DNA of 64,000 bases, from positions 62,001-126,000 of the forward strand of contig NW_005179044.1 of the NCBI RefSeq assembly GCF_000350225.1. Reading direction: 5' to 3'. Below, piece after piece: positions 58,361 to 64,000 of this stretch. Within the stretch, counting starts at the first letter, position 1. The number at the start of each line of letters is the position of its first letter. Below the pieces are notes generated by a model. The model did not search any database. It worked only from the letters and a program-made list of their open reading frames with translations, and was not told the origin of the DNA. A program made the translations under genes and the position numbers. The DNA comes from Chondrus crispus (taxonomy: Eukaryota; Rhodophyta; Florideophyceae; Gigartinales; Gigartinaceae).

Positions 58361-61300
58361 TGCGTGGTTGAAGTGTTGAATTAGTGAAATGTTGAGGTCG
58401 AGAAAGTGGTGGATGGTTGTGATGGTGTGGAGGACAGTTGCAGTTCGGGCGGAGGTGCGGAGGCCTTTTATTCTCCTTCGGAGTGCTGCTGGGTACGCGG
58501 GATCCTGGAGGCATGTGGGAGATGGATTTCGGCAACGCATAGCGTTGGCGGATCCCGAAGACGCTGTCGATGGGGTCTAGCTCCTCTAGCTGCTCAAGGG
58601 GCCGTGAGCAGGCAGCAATAGGCGCGCATGTGATGACAAGGATTGGGATGGACGGGATTTCGTGAAATCACAAAAAATGTGAAGCAGAACAACGGGGCAG
58701 GAGGCACAAATCAATTGGGGTGTTTCTGGGCAAGATGAAGAGTGTTGGCAGTGGTTGCCGGAGCTGTCTCTGGAGAAGAAGTATGAGTCGTATGGTGAGT
58801 TTCATGGGAAGAAAGTGGGACGGGGACAATCTCAGGCAAGGGCAGTTTACCCAAGGGTACAAGAACAATATGGGGATAAGCGTTACTCGGTGTCGCCGTG
58901 GCGGCTGAGGTAGCACTAGTTGCATCTACGTACTAGACATACTGCAGTGCTGCAGTATCCAATGGCCACTTTGGAACGCGTTTGGATACGCAGTCATTGT
59001 GTTCGGCGAGTCAGCTGTGAGGAGGGGGAGAAAGAGACGGGCGGACAGCCTTTCGAGATGGGGCACACGCGGTGCTACCTTGACAAGGACATCCCGTGGC
59101 TCTTTCTTCATGCAGTGCAGATCATGTGAGGCAGCCTTTCCTCCCTGTGCCGCATCAGAGAAAGACAAGTGTCATCCCACCTTGACCTGACACGGCTCCT
59201 TTGTCGGACAGCGTGCACACGTGTGTCACTTGAGCGACACGCATACGTGTGTCCAGCTTTTTATATATTTTACTGTATATATATACCGTCACTGCGTTGC
59301 TCAGCTTACGTATGAGGCTGCGATTGCGACAGCAAGCGAGCGACGTCAGCGAGCGACGTCGGGACGCGTCGCAATGACCCTTGATCACTGATCTGGGGCT
59401 GGAGTCCGCTTCGTCCTACAGTACAATGCTCGCGGCGGAATCAGAGTCTACGCCCATACTGTACCAAGGGTCCTGTACCCTTCTGCATACAGTAGACCGT
59501 AGGCCATTGTACGTAATCGTGTCTTCGGTGTCGCAACTGACGCACCCGGTTGGGTTCCTCCTGACCCCCTCAGATGACGCCAGCACTAATTCGGGCCTGG
59601 TCACGCTTTTGAATAATTCCGCAACTTGGCCCGCAGAGTGCACACTTCTACACTGCATCAGCACCACACCCCATCAGCCTGCTTAACAAACCCCTATATG
59701 GCTCATACCATATGCGTTGTGGACCCGCTCCAAAAACGACAAGATGTGGTTTTTGAATACATCCTTTTGTCAGAAACCCTTCTTCCCACCGCATACTTAT
59801 TCTGTTACTACTCTACGGGCCCAATCTGCAGCCACACTCCACCAAGCACCGTTGAATCCTAGTTCACCAACCTATCACGCTTTTCGTTAGTGTTGGCAAC
59901 AAATCGTCAGCCTCACTGAGAACATCTCCTTTGTCCTATCCGATGGTTTCGTGTCAGCGCCCAGTCTCGCACTCTGCTACACTGCCTCGTCGACGCAACT
60001 CGCAAACACTGCTCTACATTCAAACATATCTTCACTTTTATGCCTACTGCCAGTTCTCTTTCACATTTCAGTTTCCGGTGAAATCCGACCGTAACCTTCT
60101 AAATCCGCTTTTCTCCTTTCCACGAAGCCTACGAGCACCACCAGTATGCATCCATCCATTCAAACATATTGATCATTTCATTTTACCCTCCTCCTCAATT
60201 TTTAACTACAGACTCCTGTTTGCAAGGCTAATTGTTTCACAGGCACATTCCCGGGAAAGCATTCCACTTTTTCCCGCCCTAACGATGGCCCCCTTGTATT
60301 GCCTCTTCTAATATAAACTTTACCTTGGCGGCATGTCCACTGCTTTCGTGCTCGTTCTGCTTTCCCGGAAATCTCTATCACGCTGCACCATTCTTCCACT
60401 AAATGTCTAGGTAAGTTTGTTGTTATTATGTAGTTTGTGAGCTGTTCGATTATGCGTTTTCATCCAACGCGTCCTTACTTCTGCAATGGCAACCATTACG
60501 TAGAATCAAGTCTGAAACAATTTTTCTTTTCTTGTCGAAATCGGTTGTCTTGCATCAACTCCATTTTTGTAAACCTTTTCTGCGCATCTGCGCATCCATA
60601 TGTTCACGTGAACATCTGTACAGACTGCGCGAGGGACTGTATGAGTAGGTATGCCTTACAAGCCATGGAGAATCGCAAGCCCGCTTGTTGCCTGTCCCTT
60701 CACCGTCATCATAGTGCTGGAAGCAACGAGGTACCCTTGGGTACAGTACCAAATTAAGTGTGCTACGGCCAGAGTACGATGCTGCGTAAAACGTGTGCTC
60801 ATGAATGGTCTGGTGCCAGGCCATTCATTGCCAGCAACCTTTCCCTCGCGAATTCAGCTTGTGCTAGATGTCATGCAGATTGTTGTGTTAGCGTCCCGTG
60901 AATCTCCACGGCATTACAGCACACATTTAAGCTTCCTCAAATCTTGACCCGTCATATGTGTGCAACATATGTCTTCTGTAGGCCAGCGCCCACTGTCTCT
61001 ATGTGCGAAGTAAGGAGGTTCCTGGGTACTAACCTTCAAATTTGACTTCGTCGGAGAGATGATCCGTAGTATGTATTTCTGAATGGTCTCACCATCTTGG
61101 AGGAAAAGAAGCCTCCGCGAGTTGTCACAACTACGCTTCTCATACGTAGCCACTACGTATTGGCAAGGAAAATCACTTTGTAGGCAGGCGTGTTGTATCT
61201 CTGTAGATTTTGCTTCAAGATACAGAAGAAACCCCGATCCCCGCGCTTTTGGCATCCCCCGTTGGAAGCACACCATAACGAATAGCAACTCATGATATGC

Positions 61301-63206
61301 ACGATTTGAAGTTTTAAGATTCTTTTGTTGCGACAAGAGAATAATTTCTTTCATCATCCTGTCCTCAATTTTAGTCCGTTCTCTGTTAACCCTGCAATTC
61401 TCGCAAGTAGGCAGCTACAGTATTGCCATTGTCCATTGGCACTTTTCCCTGGTGTTCCTTCCAAAATGACTGCGCGTCGAGCGTTGTCACTTTTCTCCAA
61501 TTGGGTGACGTTGAGAATACCGACCTAGCGCCCTATGCACGTTGCCATTCCCTCCATGCGGATTTCTGTTCATGTGTGTTTAAAGGCGCTCTACCATACA
61601 TATAATCTGTCTTTCCTCATCAGCGTAGGCTTCTCTCGACAAACTTTCCTCAATGCAAGCATGGAGATTGCGTGCCGTCCACTTTCAAAGCATGTCGGAA
61701 CCAATTTTCCTGTGGATTGAGTCTCTCTCTGCTCACCGTGAGGCTCGTCTGCATGAGTATTTCCGAAGAGCGATTGCTTAGCTTTTTCATGTCGCATGGT
61801 GAACTCCCTCTGACTTTTTTTCTTGAATTGTCTCGCTTTTTGATACATCCGAGCTTCATCTGCTTGCTGAGAGACGTTAAGGCTTAATGAGGCCACTGTT
61901 GACGGGAAATGGCCTTTGTTTAGGACCTTGCTCGATAAGAGGGTTTTCAGGGATACAGGTGCGAAGCAGTCATTTCGCTTGACACAACTACAAGGGCAAG
62001 ATTCTGAGTCTCTTTGTTCCTATCTTCAGGGTTGAATGAAGAGGAGATTTGCTGCCGGGGCATGAGAGCCGTATCCTTTCTTTTCGAAGCATGGCAACAA
62101 TCTTGTTCGAAGACATTCGTTACTTGAATGTCCCTACATTAAAATCTCAGAAAAGCATGTATACTGTACCCTTAAGGATACATACAGCATGCAACTGAGC
62201 TAGGTACGAAGTATGTATCATGAAGATACAGTTTGTAGTACAAACTTAGTACAAAGGAAGAAGCAACACAAATTGTATCTTCACAGTTTCCAACGGCCAA
62301 AAAACCGGGAACAATATGGGAAAAATGCAGGACGCAAACCTAGCACCTTGAGCTCTTACGGTTCTACACTTGCTCTTCCGCCTCGGATAGCTGCAAGTAC
62401 CCAAATCTCTTGCGCTCCTATCAAGAAGCCTCTGAAAGCAGTGTACCGTTTGTTAAATGACAAGGGGTGTCACAATCTCACAGCCTAGCTAGTGTCTAGA
62501 CAAGTGACGTCATATGAGGTCACTTCTCAACCTAGTGTCTCTGTTTTGCAGTAAACGATGAGGAAACGTCAAGGAGCTGACCGGCCGTTCCTAACGAAGA
62601 GTTCGGTGTGCTAGCACGCAAGCACCCTGAAACTTGGCATGAATGTATTGGTTGAAAAATTATTGGAAATGCTTTTACTCCCGGCCCTGAGGGCCGCCCT
62701 GAAGGACTGCGGTGGTTCACTACACACTGGTGGACTGCTGACTGCCAGCCAATGTGCAAACGTCAACTGTCCGAAAAGTATTCGAAGCAGGCCCGTTGAG
62801 ATGAGGAGTGTGATGCCATGAACACCGATGGCCCTCTCTCCTCTGGGGGGGAGGGCGGCCGGCGGTGACTTTATCTGCTGAGTTGTAGTGCCCTATGTGG
62901 CTGTGCCTTATCTACTGTGCTGACCTATCTGGATGGAACCACAGGGAGCAACCGTGGATTCGTACATTATTCTTTTAATTTGCGCTAGCGAGCCCGTTGA
63001 GAAGTCTCTCTGGTCATCATGGGGAGTTACTCAACTTTGAGCTTCTATCCTAATTTTGTAAGGCTGAGTGCTGTACGACTGGAAAACGTCGCCATACCGC
63101 ACGAGCAGAAGCCCAGCCGACTGCATGAATATGATGCATGGAGAGACTACAGCTCCTGCCACGGTGGCAACTTCCCCGTCTGTTCCTGACCTTGCGATAG
63201 AATGTT
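58361..63206. other. 4.8-kb gene-poor stretch
   Basis: No supportable gene. It contains further copies of the ACCCAAGGGTAC/TACAGTACC motif (58,852; 59,457; 60,730-60,750; 62,163), a small direct repeat GCGAGCGACGTC (59,337-59,362) and a short R1 fragment near 62,490. Confidence 0.5.
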
Positions 63207-64000
63207 TTACGGGAACCCGTCACCAGGGACGCAGCCAGCAATTGAGGTGGTAGCGATCGTCTGCCTCACGCCGACCCCGCTCAGATTGAGGTTAATTTCG
63301 CAGGTGAAGCCGTCTGGGAACTCGCAAGCACCCGGCAGAATTGTCGCTTCCTCAACAATCGACCTTGTCTCACCGGCTGCAATGAGAAGCGGAAGGTCCG
63401 GCCTGAAAGTGATTGCGACCCTTCCATCACAGTCGGTTGTCGAAACAGAGAGCTCTTGAGGGAGAGCTGTCACAGCGTCAAGAATTTGATCAATAAGACT
63501 TCCAGCGTCAGAGTCGGCGATCCTGCGGATTGATCCGAGAGTCCCGCTCGTGATAGCGTCGGCTTGGCCTGAAGGGCTGTTTACGACTGGACCAGGGCAA
63601 CCGAAATTAGTACCAGTCGCGCTTGTCGTGGCTGCGTTAAGCCCTTCAGTGTTACTCGCGGCGAAGTTAGTAGCGACGACGGCGATACCAATCTCATTCA
63701 ACTGGTCAACGACAACATCACGGGTGAGAGGCACACTGTCAGCAGGGCAGGTCGGTTCATGACCCGGTGCATCACCAAAGTAAACTAAGATTTTTCGAGA
63801 ACCATCCCTCCATCCGATAGATGGATTAGTGGCAACCTCACTGATTGCAAACAAGTTGGCCTCTGGGATGTCCCCACCGTCGACTGCGTTGAGCGAAGCA
63901 ATGGCTGTATCGACAAGTCCGAGATTTGTGGTAAGAGACTGCAAGTTCTCGAAGGGCGGAATGTCCTCTTCGTCTCTGTAGAAACCAACCCCAAAGGCTA
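63207..64000 (-). CDS. Integrin-beta-I-like / vWA protein (paralogue 3, partial, off right edge)
   Basis: The frame is open to the last base, and upstream of the first ATG it still reads FGVGFYRDEED, so the 5' part including the MIDAS loop lies outside the window. Visible parts: IGWRDGSRKILVYFGDAPGHEP, VDQLNEIGIAVVATNFAAS, a Gly-rich loop, GTLGSIRRIADSDAGSLIDQI, and the same C-terminal beta segment (RVAITFRPDLPLLIAAGE...GVRQTIATTSIAGC) plus a five-residue tail. Same orientation as paralogue 2, 4.8 kb away, suggesting local gene duplication. Confidence 0.85.
   Translation of the reverse strand, partial: AFGVGFYRDEEDIPPFENLQSLTTNLGLVDTAIASLNAVDGGDIPEANLFAISEVATNPSIGWRDGSRKILVYFGDAPGHEPTCPADSVPLTRDVVVDQLNEIGIAVVATNFAASNTEGLNAATTSATGTNFGCPGPVVNSPSGQADAITSGTLGSIRRIADSDAGSLIDQILDAVTALPQELSVSTTDCDGRVAITFRPDLPLLIAAGETRSIVEEATILPGACEFPDGFTCEINLNLSGVGVRQTIATTSIAGCVPGDGFP

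Noticed and set aside
1..64000. tRNA, rRNA or CRISPR array
   Set aside because: No box A/B pair with cloverleaf potential, no rRNA-like segment, and no regularly spaced repeat with unique spacers was seen; the 79-bp array has no spacers.

Overview
This window comes from a nuclear genome of an intron-poor eukaryote. It encodes cytosolic and organellar eukaryotic housekeeping proteins (a UTP10/HEATR1 C-terminal part, beta-coatomer, a PDXDC1-like protein, a mitochondrial GGQ release factor with one 109-bp intron, a PWWP protein), and these host genes are separated by long gene-poor stretches full of transposable elements. I lean towards a red alga, because the genes are compact and mostly intronless while the spacers are rich in LTR elements, but this is inference. 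No plastid, bacterial or CRISPR sequence was seen.

Layout. 1-2.8 kb: 3' half of UTP10. 3.1-4.5 kb: a tandem ~400-bp repeat followed by a TIR element with a TA target. 6.3-7.0 kb: MTRFR-like gene. 7.5-10.4 kb (minus): COPB1. 11.6-12.0 kb (minus): small, possibly myristoylated protein. 12,740-19,501: complete young Ty3/gypsy LTR element (189-bp LTRs, 5-bp TSD TGCAG, intact gag-pol). After pol it carries an antisense gene whose product begins with a near-copy of the histone H3 tail. 20.1-22.6 kb: PDXDC1-like gene, convergent with a PWWP/LEDGF-like gene (22.6-24.9 kb, minus). 25-31.5 kb: no supported gene. 31.5-33.1 kb: first of three secreted integrin-beta-I-like/vWA proteins; the others are at 56.9-58.4 kb (minus) and 63.2 kb to the right edge (minus, partial).

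33,965-56,073 is a set of nested transposons. The two halves of a TIR element bracket the two ends of a pogo-like DNA transposon (TIR CCCTCCCTGA..., TA target). Between those ends lie LTR-like ends, a decayed minus-strand chromodomain Ty3/gypsy element and a piggyBac-like fragment. A second complete young Ty3/gypsy element (39,588-53,013; 610-bp LTRs; TSD GTCGG) split the decayed element between RNase H and integrase. This 13.4-kb element has gag, pro and a chromodomain pol. It also has a 4.8-kb accessory region with a ~800-aa antisense ORF, flanked by two copies of the pol-end/polypurine-tract sequence.

The most notable point is that both intact LTR elements carry long antisense ORFs between pol and the 3' LTR. 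In the first element this ORF is a histone H3 tail mimic joined in frame, through one UGA codon, to a region with a papain-like Cys...His...Asp pattern. This suggests an element-encoded factor that engages or deceives host chromatin readers. The function is inferred; the tail identity is read directly from the sequence.
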